Origin: Comamonas sp. KCTC 72670
Lineage (GTDB): Bacteria; Myxococcota; Myxococcia; Myxococcales; Myxococcaceae
Length of the DNA: 64,000 nucleotides
Reading direction: 5' to 3'
Assembly: GCA_014656495.1 (NCBI GenBank)
Contig: BNCN01000015.1
Span: 62,001-126,000 of the forward strand
Numbering within the stretch: the stretch's first letter is position 1; each line of letters opens with the position of its first letter. Below the pieces are notes generated by a model that ran no database searches, had not been told where the DNA came from, and was given only the letters and a program-made list of their open reading frames with translations. Position numbers and translations under genes: made by a program. This document shows positions 1-8,070 of the stretch, one piece after another.

Positions 1-75
1 CGCCGAGCGGAACTTCCAGCCGATGTACCGGTCCCACGCCCAGCCCAGCGGACCGCCTTTCGCCGCGTGAATCAC
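1..75 (-). CDS. 5' end of an unidentified gene after crtYd (partial)
   Basis: Only about 25 codons are in the window. The GTG at 75-73 overlaps the crtYd TGA (GTGA overlap), which makes it the next translationally coupled gene of the carotenoid operon. The visible N-terminus begins V-I-H-A-A-K-G-G-P-L-G-W-A-W-D-R-Y-I-G-W-K. In Myxococcus xanthus the genes after crtYd are orf9, then the repressors carA and carH. This could be orf9, but too little is visible to assign a function. Confidence 0.6.
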   Translation of the reverse strand, partial: MIHAAKGGPLGWAWDRYIGWKFRSA

Positions 76-422
76 GACGCCTTGGCCTCCCCCAGCAGCG
101 ACACCAGCCCGGTGAACAGCGCCAGGCCCAGCGACACCAGCACGCTGGTGATGAGGAAGAAGAGCACCTCCTCCAGGGGCACCATGCCCAGGTAGATGCC
201 CAGGTGCTTGCCCTCACCGAAGTTCCAGATGCCGGTGGAGATGGCCAGGTGGTCCGCCACCGACAGGTACAGCCCTAGGATGAAGGCCGGCGGCAGCACC
301 GCCTTGAGCACCGCGCCGGAGCGCTCCTTGTAATGGCGCACCAGCACGACCAGCTGCAAGCCGATGACGGGCAGCGTCCAGGCCAGCAGGTGGATGAGGT
401 AGGCCCACTTCGTCTCCATCAT
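72..422 (-). CDS. crtYd: Lycopene cyclase subunit CrtYd (116 aa)
   Basis: Small integral membrane protein, one half of the heterodimeric lycopene beta-cyclase known from Myxococcus and actinobacteria. It cyclises the ends of lycopene-type carotenoids in the membrane. Three hydrophobic segments span most of its length, and the family motif PLEEVLFF occurs near residue 83. The start ATG at 422 overlaps the crtYc stop (ATGA); a second ATG follows immediately at 419. A frame open upstream to 818 is a shadow of crtYc. The length is typical for this half-cyclase. It needs CrtYc for activity by family precedent. Confidence 0.9.
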   Translation of the reverse strand: MMETKWAYLIHLLAWTLPVIGLQLVVLVRHYKERSGAVLKAVLPPAFILGLYLSVADHLAISTGIWNFGEGKHLGIYLGMVPLEEVLFFLITSVLVSLGLALFTGLVSLLGEAKAS

Positions 423-805
423 GGCGTCACCTCGCGGGCGGACAGCGCACCGCCGCGCGCCGCCTCGGCGCCGGGTGTCGCGGGCCGAGACGCGGCCTCC
501 GGCGCCAGCACGCGCGCCAGCCGCGCCCGCGCCCACAGGCCCACCAGCAGCGTCTGGAGCCCGAAGAAGAGGTACTCCTCCAAGGGCAGGTAGCCCAGCC
601 GGATGCCCCAGATGCGCTCCGGGTCGAAGCCCCAGAGGCCCCACTTCACCGCCAGGTTGTCCCAGGGGGACGTCGCCGCGTAGACGACGATGAGCAACAG
701 CCCCATGGGCGCCAGGCTCCGGGCCGTGAAGGTGCGGCGGTAGCGCCACACCAGGAAGAGAATGGGCACCACCACGAACAACCCGAGGAATCGCGCGTAC
801 GTCAT
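419..805 (-). CDS. crtYc: Lycopene cyclase subunit CrtYc (128 aa)
   Basis: Partner of CrtYd in the heterodimeric lycopene beta-cyclase. The N-terminal segment (residues 1-20, FLGLFVVVPILFLVWRY) and two later segments are membrane-spanning. The shared PLEEYLFF motif lies near residue 75, and the same motif in CrtYd shows the two halves are paralogous. The start overlaps the stop of the glycosyltransferase gene by ATGA at 805-802. The C-terminus is Ala/Arg-rich and poorly conserved in the family. Adjacent coupled genes fit equimolar production of the two subunits. Confidence 0.9.
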   Translation of the reverse strand: MTYARFLGLFVVVPILFLVWRYRRTFTARSLAPMGLLLIVVYAATSPWDNLAVKWGLWGFDPERIWGIRLGYLPLEEYLFFGLQTLLVGLWARARLARVLAPEAASRPATPGAEAARGGALSAREVTP

Positions 806-1926
806 CCCGGTCCTCCACTCAGTTCAGGCGCCACCCGGACCATTCGGCCGCCGGGTCGCAGTGAGTATGTCTGCCCTCGCCAGGTCACCGTGCCCTGCTG
901 CCACAGCGAGCGCACGAAGGCCGCCAGCAGCAGCGCCTCGCCCAGCAGCCAATCCGTCACCGCGTAGGCCCGTCCCGCGTCCGCCAGCGAGCCGGACAGC
1001 CCGGCCAGTCGCAGGGCCAGCAGCACGCGGATGGCCACCAGTCCGGTGACGGCCAGGGCCAGCACGGGCGAGCCCAACCCCGCCGCCAGCAGCATCAACG
1101 GCGGCGTGGGCGTGAAGAGCAGCGGCACCGTGGGATAGAGCGCCGGCCGGTGGCTGGCCAGCACCTGCATCCACCGCGTGAAGCGCGCCAGGGGCGCATC
1201 CCAGGACACCGCCGAGTCCAGGGGCACCACCGCGGGCGCGCCGGTCAGCACCACGGACAGCCCCCGCGCATGCAGCCGCTTCGCCAGCTCCAGGTCCTCG
1301 CCAATGTGGTCCGCCAAGGGCCGCAGCGCGCACGTGGCCACGGGCGACAGCCCCAGCGCCTTGCCACACACGGCCTTCGCCCCCGCGCTCATCGCGTCCA
1401 GGGCGCGGAAGCTGTGGTGCGTGTAGCGCAGCAGGCCCGCCATCGCGCGGCTCGCGCCGTCCCGGGGCCCCACGGGCAGCGGCGCGGCGGTGCTCAGCGC
1501 CGCGCCCGCGGCCACCGGCGCCGCCAGTCCCTCCACCAGCGCGCCCGTCACCGCCACGTCCGCGTCCACGGACAGCACCACGCGGCCCTCCAGGGGCAGC
1601 ACGTCCAGCGCGTACAGCAGGTGCCCCACCTTCCGGTTCGGCGTCAGCGGGTCGCTGGGCAGCCAGCGCACGCCGGGCGCGAGCCGGGGGCGGTAGGGCG
1701 AGACGACGACCTGCTCCAGCGGCCCGGCGTAGTCGATGGGCTGCGCCAGGTTCTCCAGCTCCCGCGGCGTGGGCGCATCCACCGGGCGCAGCAGCAGCAC
1801 CGGCGGCAGCGCGCCGGCGGAGGGCGCCGTCCCCGCGCGCGACCTCGACAGGCGCACCCACGCCACCGCGCTGAAGCCCGCGGCCACGCCACACCAGACG
1901 AGGGACGCGAGGACGAGCGCGCTCAT
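802..1926 (-). CDS. GT2/GT21-type glycosyltransferase in the carotenoid operon (374 aa)
   Basis: Membrane glycosyltransferase resembling ceramide glucosyltransferase and HpnI proteins, in the position of M. xanthus orf6. An N-terminal membrane anchor (LVLASLVWCGVAAGFSAVAW) precedes the GT-A domain. Visible motifs are SVDADV (DxD-type nucleotide-sugar/metal site, near residue 120), GEDLELAKRL (catalytic acidic residue) and FTRWMQ (R-W motif of processive enzymes). Hydrophobic C-terminal segments follow. It probably glycosylates the hydroxylated carotenoid made by CrtC or a related lipid; the substrate is inference. The ATG at 1926 overlaps the crtC stop. Upstream in-frame sequence to 2193 belongs to crtC. 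Confidence 0.85.
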   Translation of the reverse strand: MSALVLASLVWCGVAAGFSAVAWVRLSRSRAGTAPSAGALPPVLLLRPVDAPTPRELENLAQPIDYAGPLEQVVVSPYRPRLAPGVRWLPSDPLTPNRKVGHLLYALDVLPLEGRVVLSVDADVAVTGALVEGLAAPVAAGAALSTAAPLPVGPRDGASRAMAGLLRYTHHSFRALDAMSAGAKAVCGKALGLSPVATCALRPLADHIGEDLELAKRLHARGLSVVLTGAPAVVPLDSAVSWDAPLARFTRWMQVLASHRPALYPTVPLLFTPTPPLMLLAAGLGSPVLALAVTGLVAIRVLLALRLAGLSGSLADAGRAYAVTDWLLGEALLLAAFVRSLWQQGTVTWRGQTYSLRPGGRMVRVAPELSGGPG

Positions 1927-2846
1927 GCCGCCCGTCCCATGCGCGTGCGGAAGTGCGCCATCCAGCGAATGAAGGGCGAGTGGAAGCGGCGGAAGTCCGC
2001 CACCTCGCCCATGGAATCCAGCGGGCCGGTGCGCGCCTCCAACCGAGCGTAGAAGGGCGACGACTCCAGCAGCTTCGGCTGCCCCACGACGATGTTCCCC
2101 GCCTGCAGCCGCGACGGCACGCGCAGCCCCCAGCCGGTGATGTTGGTGGGACGCGACTCCGGATTGGGTCCTCGCTCGCAGCGCACGCCACACGCGCCCG
2201 CCACCATGCGCAGCGGCGCGACGCCCTCGGGCAGGTGGTAGTCCACCACCGTCTCGTCCTCGCGGTGCGTCCGCGTCCAGTGCCAGCCCGACAGCCGGGC
2301 GCCCAGCAACTCCTCACCGTGGTTGGTGTCGTGGTAGCCCAGGCCGTCGGCCTCGATGCCCAACGACGACACCTCCAGCCGGGCCTCCGCGCGCGGCGCC
2401 AGCGGCTGCCAGTAATGCGGGAGCCCGGGCATCAACTGCACCACCTCGCCCACGGGCGTCCGCGGCTCCATCGTCAGGCTCGCGCGCACCGGCCGGCCCC
2501 ACGGCGCCGTCCAGTCATCCACGTCCATGCGCACCGCGCCAGCGTCCGAGTACGACAGCGTGGAGCGGCCGATGCGCAGCCGGCCCGGCGCCTCCAGCTC
2601 CGCCTGCGCGTACTCGCTGAGCACCCACAGCCGGCGCACGCCCTCGTGGTACAGCGCGAAGTTCACCGCGCTGTGCTCCAGCGGCCGTCCGCCCCGCCGC
2701 GCCGCCACCGAGTACCGGGGCGAGAAGAGCGAGCCGAGCATGAAGATGCACACGGCGCTGTAGGGCCCCGCGGTGACGTCCGCGTAGAACCAGCGGTAGG
2801 CGCCCGCCACCTCGGGCAGCGCGGGCAATCGGGAAAGTCGGTTCAT
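1923..2846 (-). CDS. crtC: Carotenoid 1,2-hydratase CrtC (307 aa)
   Basis: Hydroxyneurosporene synthase family. It adds water to the 1,2 double bond of acyclic carotenoids to give the 1-hydroxy end group. Family landmarks are the N-terminal YRWFYADVTAGPYSAVCIFMLGS stretch (residues 17-39), the central YHDTNHGEELLG segment and GWHWTRTHRED. It is coupled by ATGA to crtD upstream (2846-2843) and to the glycosyltransferase downstream. The order crtD-crtC-glycosyltransferase suggests a path desaturation, hydration, glycosylation. Length is close to bacterial CrtC proteins of Myxococcus. Confidence 0.93.
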   Translation of the reverse strand: MNRLSRLPALPEVAGAYRWFYADVTAGPYSAVCIFMLGSLFSPRYSVAARRGGRPLEHSAVNFALYHEGVRRLWVLSEYAQAELEAPGRLRIGRSTLSYSDAGAVRMDVDDWTAPWGRPVRASLTMEPRTPVGEVVQLMPGLPHYWQPLAPRAEARLEVSSLGIEADGLGYHDTNHGEELLGARLSGWHWTRTHREDETVVDYHLPEGVAPLRMVAGACGVRCERGPNPESRPTNITGWGLRVPSRLQAGNIVVGQPKLLESSPFYARLEARTGPLDSMGEVADFRRFHSPFIRWMAHFRTRMGRAA

Positions 2847-4300
2847 GCGCTCCTCCGCAGGTGTTGCGAGGCCAGCTCCGCGGCGAAGCGCCCGGACAAC
2901 ATCACCAGCGGCACGCCGCCACCGGGATGCGTGCCACCTCCCGCGAAGAACAGGCCCGGCGTGTCGCCGCGGATGCGAGGCCGGCGGAAGGGACCGAACT
3001 TCCCATGCGGCAGGAAGCCGTAGATGGAGCCGCCCGGCGCCCCCTGCGCGGCCAGGTCCACCGGCGAGCGCTGGCCAATGACGCGCACCCGCCCCTGCAA
3101 CGCGGGGTAGTGCTGGAACAGCCGCGCGAGCATCTGCGCCTTCACGCGCTCCACGTCCTCCTCCCAGCTCCGGGCCGCCTGCTCCGCGCCCTGAGCGTCC
3201 ATGGGGAGCGCGGGCGCGTTCACCATGACGAAGAGCCCGGTGCGCCCCGCCGGCGCCATGCTGTCGTCCGTGGCGGAGGGGTTGCAGAAGTACACCGTCG
3301 GGTCGGAGGCGAGCTGCCCGCTGAACAGCTCGTCGAACTCGCGCCGGTAGTCGCCCCCGAAGAGCACCGTGTGGTGCGGCAGCGCGGGGCGGCCCTCGAC
3401 GTCCAGCAGCAGCACGAAGCCGGACAGCGCCAGGGGCTCCTCGGTGCGCGCGAGCCGCTCCAGCGGGTCCGCGTTCACCACCACGCTGTCGAAGCGCTCG
3501 GTGCCTTCGGCGGGGCCCACCTGGTAGCCCTCGCGCGTGCGCTCGAAGCGGGCCCGCGTGCCCAGGTGGATGCGCACGCCCAGCCGGCGCGCGGCCTGCC
3601 CCAGCGCCTCCACCAGCGCGCCGATGCCGCCGCGCACGTGGTGGACACCGTAGGCATGTTCGATGTGCGGGATGAGCGCGAAGGCCGCGCTCGCCTCGTA
3701 CGGCGACGCGCCCGTGTAGGTGGCGAAGCGGCCCACGTACTGGCGCATCGCGTCCGTCTTGAAGTGCCGGACCGCCAGCTCGTGGAGCGTGCCCATCTTC
3801 ATCCCGGCCAGGACGGCGCCCACGCCGCGCTTCGCCACGCGCGCCATGAAGCCGGCCAGGCCCTCGAAGGGGGCCTCCAGGTAGGGCTCACCCGCGGCCC
3901 GCCAGATGGCCGAGGCCTCCGCGTAGAAGCGCCGCACGCCCTCCGCCTCGCTGGCCTGCAGCCCCGCCGCGCTCTGGGCCGTGCGCTCCAGGTCCTTGTG
4001 CGCGGTGAACTCGCGCCCGTCCTCGAAGCGGTAGGTGCACTGCGGCTCCAGCTCCGTGAAGCGCGGCAGCAGGTCCTCCGCCCCCAGCTTCAGGAAGGTG
4101 CCGCGCACCAGGTCCGGCAGCGTCAGCAGCGTGGGCCCCGTGTCCAGGGTGAGGCCCTCCACCGTGACGGCCTGCGCCTTGCCGCCGAGCGACGCGCCGC
4201 GCTCGAACAGCGTCACCTCGTGCCCGTCCTTCGCCAGCAGGGCCGCGGCCGTCAGTCCGCCAATGCCGCCGCCCACCACCGCCACGCGGTTGCGCTTCAT
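2843..4300 (-). CDS. crtD: CrtD-type carotenoid dehydrogenase (485 aa)
   Basis: FAD-dependent phytoene desaturase family member, placed as the 3,4-dehydrogenase (hydroxyneurosporene desaturase) of the Myxococcus cluster. The N-terminal Rossmann motif VAVVGGGIGGLTAAALLAKDG (residues 6-26) ends in the acidic ERG strand. LGGKAQ and TLDTGPT are the usual carotenoid desaturase signatures. The C-terminal FFAGGGTHPGGGVPLVMLSG segment is the family FAD-binding tail. The ATG at 4300 overlaps the crtB stop. It is paralogous to CrtIb encoded two genes upstream. The precise substrate is inferred from position. Confidence 0.9.
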   Translation of the reverse strand: MKRNRVAVVGGGIGGLTAAALLAKDGHEVTLFERGASLGGKAQAVTVEGLTLDTGPTLLTLPDLVRGTFLKLGAEDLLPRFTELEPQCTYRFEDGREFTAHKDLERTAQSAAGLQASEAEGVRRFYAEASAIWRAAGEPYLEAPFEGLAGFMARVAKRGVGAVLAGMKMGTLHELAVRHFKTDAMRQYVGRFATYTGASPYEASAAFALIPHIEHAYGVHHVRGGIGALVEALGQAARRLGVRIHLGTRARFERTREGYQVGPAEGTERFDSVVVNADPLERLARTEEPLALSGFVLLLDVEGRPALPHHTVLFGGDYRREFDELFSGQLASDPTVYFCNPSATDDSMAPAGRTGLFVMVNAPALPMDAQGAEQAARSWEEDVERVKAQMLARLFQHYPALQGRVRVIGQRSPVDLAAQGAPGGSIYGFLPHGKFGPFRRPRIRGDTPGLFFAGGGTHPGGGVPLVMLSGRFAAELASQHLRRSA

Positions 4301-5313
4301 GACAGGCCTCCCGTCCCGGTGGGCAGCAAGGGCATCCGCACCTCGCCCTGGGGCACCGGCAGCACCGCCCGGGGCAGCACCAGGGCCGCGGAGGCCAGCG
4401 CGAGCTTGCGGCGCGTCGTCACGTGGGCGCGGGCGCTGAACACGTCGTAGTCGCGCGCCTCGATGTCGCGGAGGATGTCGCCGTAGATGGCGCCCATCAG
4501 CCGCACCATCCGCTGGCTGCCGAAGCCGGTGAGGTAGTGCACCCCCGCCGCCGCGCGCGCGTAGTACGCCCGCGAGCGCTCCACCTGGAAGCGCATGAAG
4601 GACCGCCAGCGCGCGTCCACCTGCCCGCGCCGCAGGTCCTCCTCCGACAGGCCGAAGGCGGCCAGCTCCTCGGCGGGCAGGTACACCCGGCCGCGCTCCA
4701 GGTCCTCGCGCACGTCGCGGAGGATGTTGGTGAGCTGCATGGCCCGGCCCAGGTCCGCCGCGGGCTCCACCGCCGCCGCGTCCGAGCACCCCAGCACCGG
4801 CGTCAGCATCAACCCCACCACGCCCGCCACGCGGTAGCAGTAGAGGTCCAGCTGCGCCCAGGTGGTGTAGCGGTGCAGCGTGAGGTCCATCTCCATGCCG
4901 GAGATGAGGTCCTGGAAGGGCTGCTCCGGAATCCGGTAGTGCCGCACCGTGTGCTCGAGCGCGGCGAACTCCCCCGCGTCCCAGGGCGTGGCGGCCTCGG
5001 CCACCTTCACCCGCTCCGCCGGAGGCCCCAGCTCGCGCGAGGCCAGCTCCGGCATGGACAGGTACAGCTCCGCCACGCGCTGCCGCGCCCGCGCCAGCCG
5101 CGACGGCAACGCCTCGGCCGCGCTCGCCGCGTCGTCACCATCCACCATGTCGTCCAGGCGCCGGCAGAACGCATACAGCGCGAACGCCGCCTTCCGCCGC
5201 AGCCCGAAGAGCAGGTACGAGGCGAAGAAGAAGCTCTTGGCGTGGTGCCGCGTCACCTGCTTCGCCCGCACGTAGCCTTGCGCCACCAGCGCCATGTCGG
5301 CCGGAGGGCTCAT
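4297..5313 (-). CDS. crtB: Phytoene synthase CrtB (338 aa)
   Basis: Condenses two geranylgeranyl diphosphates into phytoene. Both Asp-rich Mg-diphosphate motifs are present: DDMVDGDD near residue 55 and NILRDVREDLERGRVYLP near residue 198. Further family features are FALYAFCRRLDD and the AGVVGLML segment. The start ATG at 5313 overlaps the crtIb TGA. The upstream in-frame extension (MGPVAGRG...) lies inside crtIb and is rejected. It uses the product of crtE at the head of the same operon. Confidence 0.95.
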   Translation of the reverse strand: MSPPADMALVAQGYVRAKQVTRHHAKSFFFASYLLFGLRRKAAFALYAFCRRLDDMVDGDDAASAAEALPSRLARARQRVAELYLSMPELASRELGPPAERVKVAEAATPWDAGEFAALEHTVRHYRIPEQPFQDLISGMEMDLTLHRYTTWAQLDLYCYRVAGVVGLMLTPVLGCSDAAAVEPAADLGRAMQLTNILRDVREDLERGRVYLPAEELAAFGLSEEDLRRGQVDARWRSFMRFQVERSRAYYARAAAGVHYLTGFGSQRMVRLMGAIYGDILRDIEARDYDVFSARAHVTTRRKLALASAALVLPRAVLPVPQGEVRMPLLPTGTGGLS

Positions 5314-6863
5314 GCCGCCACCCCGGGGAGGAGCGCGGCGGACGCGCTCCGGGGCGACAGGGCCACGCCCTGCGACTGGGCCCACGTCATCAACCGCTCC
5401 GTCACCAGCCGCGCGGAGATGAGCACCGTGGGCAGCCCCGTGCCCGGCTGCGTGGACGCGCCGACGAAGAAGAGGTTCTTCACCCGCGCGTCCTGGTTGG
5501 CCGGACGGAAGGGGCCAATCTGCGTGAAGTTCTGCGACAGGCCGAAGGCGCTGCCCTTGGCCAGGTTGAACGTGCCCGCCCAGTCATCCGGCGTGAACAC
5601 GCGCTCCACCTCGATGTCCGACTCCAGCGAGGGGAAGCCCAGCTCCGCCATGCGGGCGAAGAACTTCGCGCGCACCTTGGGCCCCTCCACCTTCCAGTCC
5701 ATGCCCGGGTGCTGGTGCGGCACGGGCACCAGGACGTAGAGCGAGTCCTTGCCCTCCGGCGCCAGGGACGCGTCCGTGCGCGTGGGCACGTTGAGGTAGA
5801 AGCTCGGGTCCTCGGGGACGCGGAAGCGCTCGAAGATGTCGTCGAAGGAGCCCTTGTAGTCGCGGCCGAACACCACGTTGTGGTGGAGCAGCTCCGGGTA
5901 GCGCCGCTTCAGGCCCAGGTAGAGCATGTAGCCGCTGGACGTGTAGCGCAGCTTCTCCTTGCGCTTGAGCGTCGTCGCCTGCGGGTCGAGCAGCTTCTCG
6001 TACGCGTAGGGCAGGTCCGCGTTGCACAGCACCGCGTCCGCCTCCACCACCTCGCCGCCCTCCAGGCGCACGCCCTGGGTCCGGCCCCCGCTGGTGAGGA
6101 TGCGCTCCACGGGAGCGCCGTAGCGGATGCGCACGCCCTCCTCGAGCGCCAGCCGCTCCAGCGCCTGGGGGATGGCGTACAGGCCGCCCTTGGGGAACCA
6201 GATGCCCACGCCCAGCTCGGTGAAGGGCAGCAGGCCGTAGACGGCGGGCGACGCGAAGGGCGACACGCCCAGGTACATCGTCTGGAACGTCATCGCCGCG
6301 CGCAGGCGCTCATCCTGGAAGTAGCGGCTGACGTCGCCGTACATGCGGCGGTGGGCGCGCACCTGGAAGATGCGGGCGAGCACGCGGGGCGAGAAGTAGT
6401 CGCGCAGGCCCGCGTAGTTGCGGCCCACCAGGTGGTCCAGGCTGGTGCGGTACTGGACGCGGCCCTGGGCCAGGAAGGCGAGGTAGCGCGCGTAGCTGCC
6501 CGGCTCCACCCGCTCCAGCTCGCGGCCCATGGCGCACAGCTCGGAGGTGAAGGTGACGTCCGAGCCGTCCCGGAAGTGCACCCGGTAGTTCGGGTCGCAC
6601 TTGAGCAGCGTCAGGTAGTCCTCGATGCGCCGCCCCACGGCGCGGAAGGTCTCCTCGAAGACCTCGGGCATCAGCACGATGGTGGGGCCCAGGTCCCACG
6701 TGAAGCCGTCCACCTGCAACCGGTTGCAGCGCCCGCCCGGCCCGCCCGTCTTCTCGAGGAGCTGGACGTCGAAGCCCTGGTGCGCCAGCCGCGCGGCCGC
6801 GGCCAGCCCGCCCACGCCCGCGCCCACCACCACGACGCGTCTGCCCTGTGTCGATGCGCTCAT
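5310..6863 (-). CDS. crtIb: Phytoene desaturase CrtIb (517 aa)
   Basis: FAD-dependent carotenoid desaturase. In M. xanthus the late desaturation step is split between CrtIa (CarC, encoded elsewhere) and CrtIb in this operon. The N-terminal dinucleotide motif VVVVGAGVGGLAAAARLAHQG (residues 10-30) is followed by GGPGGRC and WDLGPTIVLMPE. The C-terminus has LFFVGASTQPGTGLPTVLISA, the classic bacterial-type phytoene dehydrogenase signature. It starts 7 nt after the crtE stop, the only non-overlapping junction in the operon. Distinguishing CrtIb from other desaturases rests on gene order. Confidence 0.92.
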   Translation of the reverse strand: MSASTQGRRVVVVGAGVGGLAAAARLAHQGFDVQLLEKTGGPGGRCNRLQVDGFTWDLGPTIVLMPEVFEETFRAVGRRIEDYLTLLKCDPNYRVHFRDGSDVTFTSELCAMGRELERVEPGSYARYLAFLAQGRVQYRTSLDHLVGRNYAGLRDYFSPRVLARIFQVRAHRRMYGDVSRYFQDERLRAAMTFQTMYLGVSPFASPAVYGLLPFTELGVGIWFPKGGLYAIPQALERLALEEGVRIRYGAPVERILTSGGRTQGVRLEGGEVVEADAVLCNADLPYAYEKLLDPQATTLKRKEKLRYTSSGYMLYLGLKRRYPELLHHNVVFGRDYKGSFDDIFERFRVPEDPSFYLNVPTRTDASLAPEGKDSLYVLVPVPHQHPGMDWKVEGPKVRAKFFARMAELGFPSLESDIEVERVFTPDDWAGTFNLAKGSAFGLSQNFTQIGPFRPANQDARVKNLFFVGASTQPGTGLPTVLISARLVTERLMTWAQSQGVALSPRSASAALLPGVAA

Positions 6864-6870
6864 GACGTCC

Positions 6871-7956
6871 TCAGGCGGCGCGGTGGGCCAGCCGGGCGAT
6901 GAGGGCGTCCAGCAAATCCCTCACGCCATTGGGGTTGGGCAGGGCCAGCAGCGAACGGCGCGCGGCGCGGGAAGCCCGCTCCACCATGCGCTCGCACGCG
7001 GCCCGGCCTCCGCAGGACTCCACCAGCGCGCGGGCGCGGGCCAGCGCGGCCGCGTCCTTCTGCTCCGCCGGCAGCGCCCAGAGCGCCTCCAGCTCCGCGC
7101 GCTCGGCGGCGCCCGCGCGGGCGAAGGCGGCCAGCACGGGAAAGGTCCGCTTGCCTTGCAGGAAGTCGCCATCGGCGGCCTTGCCCGCCACGGCGGAATC
7201 ACCAAAAAGGCCCAGCAAATCGTCTCGAAGCTGGTAGGCAAGACCGACGTGACGGCCCACGCGCTCCAGCCCCTCCACCAGGCCGGTGGTGGCACCGCCC
7301 AGCATGGCCCCGCAGACCAGCGGGGCGCAGAAGCCGTAGCGCGCCGTCTTGAGGTGCGCCACGCGCAGCGTCTGGAAGAGCGTCACCTCCCCCAGCGGCG
7401 CGCGGCTCAGGTCCAGGTCCAGGTACTGCCCCGCCGCGGTGTGACGGCAAACGGCCAGGTTGTACTGCACCACGCCCGCCACGCCCGGCAGGCCCGAGCC
7501 CAGCATGGCCTCCAGGGCGCGCGCGAAGAGGTGGTCGCCCACCACCACGGCCAGGTCCTCGCCCGCGCGGCCTGGCGCCAGCATGCGGTGCAGGGCCGCC
7601 CCGCCCCGGCGCAGCTCCGCCTGATCCGCCACGTCGTCGTGGATGAGGAGGAAGGTGTGCAGCAGCTCCAGGCCGGCCGCGAACCGCCACAGGCCCGCGG
7701 GCACCGCCGTGCTCCCCCGCGCCAGGCAGTATCCGGCCATCACCAGCGCCGGCCGCACCCGCTTGGCGGGCCGCAGCGCATACGCCCGGGCCTGCGCCAA
7801 CGCCTGCGTCCAACGTCCGTCCAGGTGGGCCTCGTCGGGGAGCTCGAACAGCTCCGCCAGCGAGGTCTCCACCTCCGCCTGCACCAACTGCAGCCAGGCT
7901 CGCTCCAACGGAAGCAGGCCCGGCGATGGCTGAGCATCAGGAAGCGTGAGTGCCAT
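6871..7956 (-). CDS. crtE: Geranylgeranyl diphosphate synthase CrtE (361 aa)
   Basis: Trans-isoprenyl diphosphate synthase that supplies GGPP to CrtB. The first Asp-rich motif is LLIHDDVADQAELRRG near residue 105 and the second is YQLRDDLLGLFGD near residue 242. The AKRVRPAL segment near residue 70 contacts diphosphate in the family. The ATG at 7956 has a strong Shine-Dalgarno, GGAGGAAAG, ending 4 nt upstream; the longer frame to 8058 runs through the promoter and is rejected. It is the first gene of an operon of at least nine genes and lies directly downstream of the predicted CarA/CarH-controlled promoter. Confidence 0.95.
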   Translation of the reverse strand: MALTLPDAQPSPGLLPLERAWLQLVQAEVETSLAELFELPDEAHLDGRWTQALAQARAYALRPAKRVRPALVMAGYCLARGSTAVPAGLWRFAAGLELLHTFLLIHDDVADQAELRRGGAALHRMLAPGRAGEDLAVVVGDHLFARALEAMLGSGLPGVAGVVQYNLAVCRHTAAGQYLDLDLSRAPLGEVTLFQTLRVAHLKTARYGFCAPLVCGAMLGGATTGLVEGLERVGRHVGLAYQLRDDLLGLFGDSAVAGKAADGDFLQGKRTFPVLAAFARAGAAERAELEALWALPAEQKDAAALARARALVESCGGRAACERMVERASRAARRSLLALPNPNGVRDLLDALIARLAHRAA

Positions 7957-7994
7957 GCTTCTTTCCTCCGAAGGTCCTGTTCCTTTGTTTCCTA

Positions 7995-8057
7995 GAGGTA
8001 GCGTTTGCGTCCAGAGTTTGTCAAGGGTATGTCTAAGGTTCGCGATAACCTTGTACA
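7995..8057 (-). promoter_or_regulatory. crtE promoter with CarA/CarH-like operator
   Basis: Reading the minus strand, a consensus -35 TTGACA lies at 8024-8019 and a -10 candidate CTACCT/TACCTC at 8001-7995 after 17-18 nt. Three related hexamers, TGTACA (8057-8052), TAGACA (8035-8030) and TTGACA (8024-8019), lie on an exact 11-nt grid (22 and 11 nt apart). An interrupted palindrome AAGGTT-N6-AACCTT covers 8052-8035. CarA and the B12-dependent light sensor CarH of M. xanthus bind this promoter and occlude its -35, and CarH-type proteins read 11-bp direct repeats. Light/B12 control is therefore inferred. Confidence 0.8.
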
Positions 8058-8070
8058 CAGGAGTCCCTTC

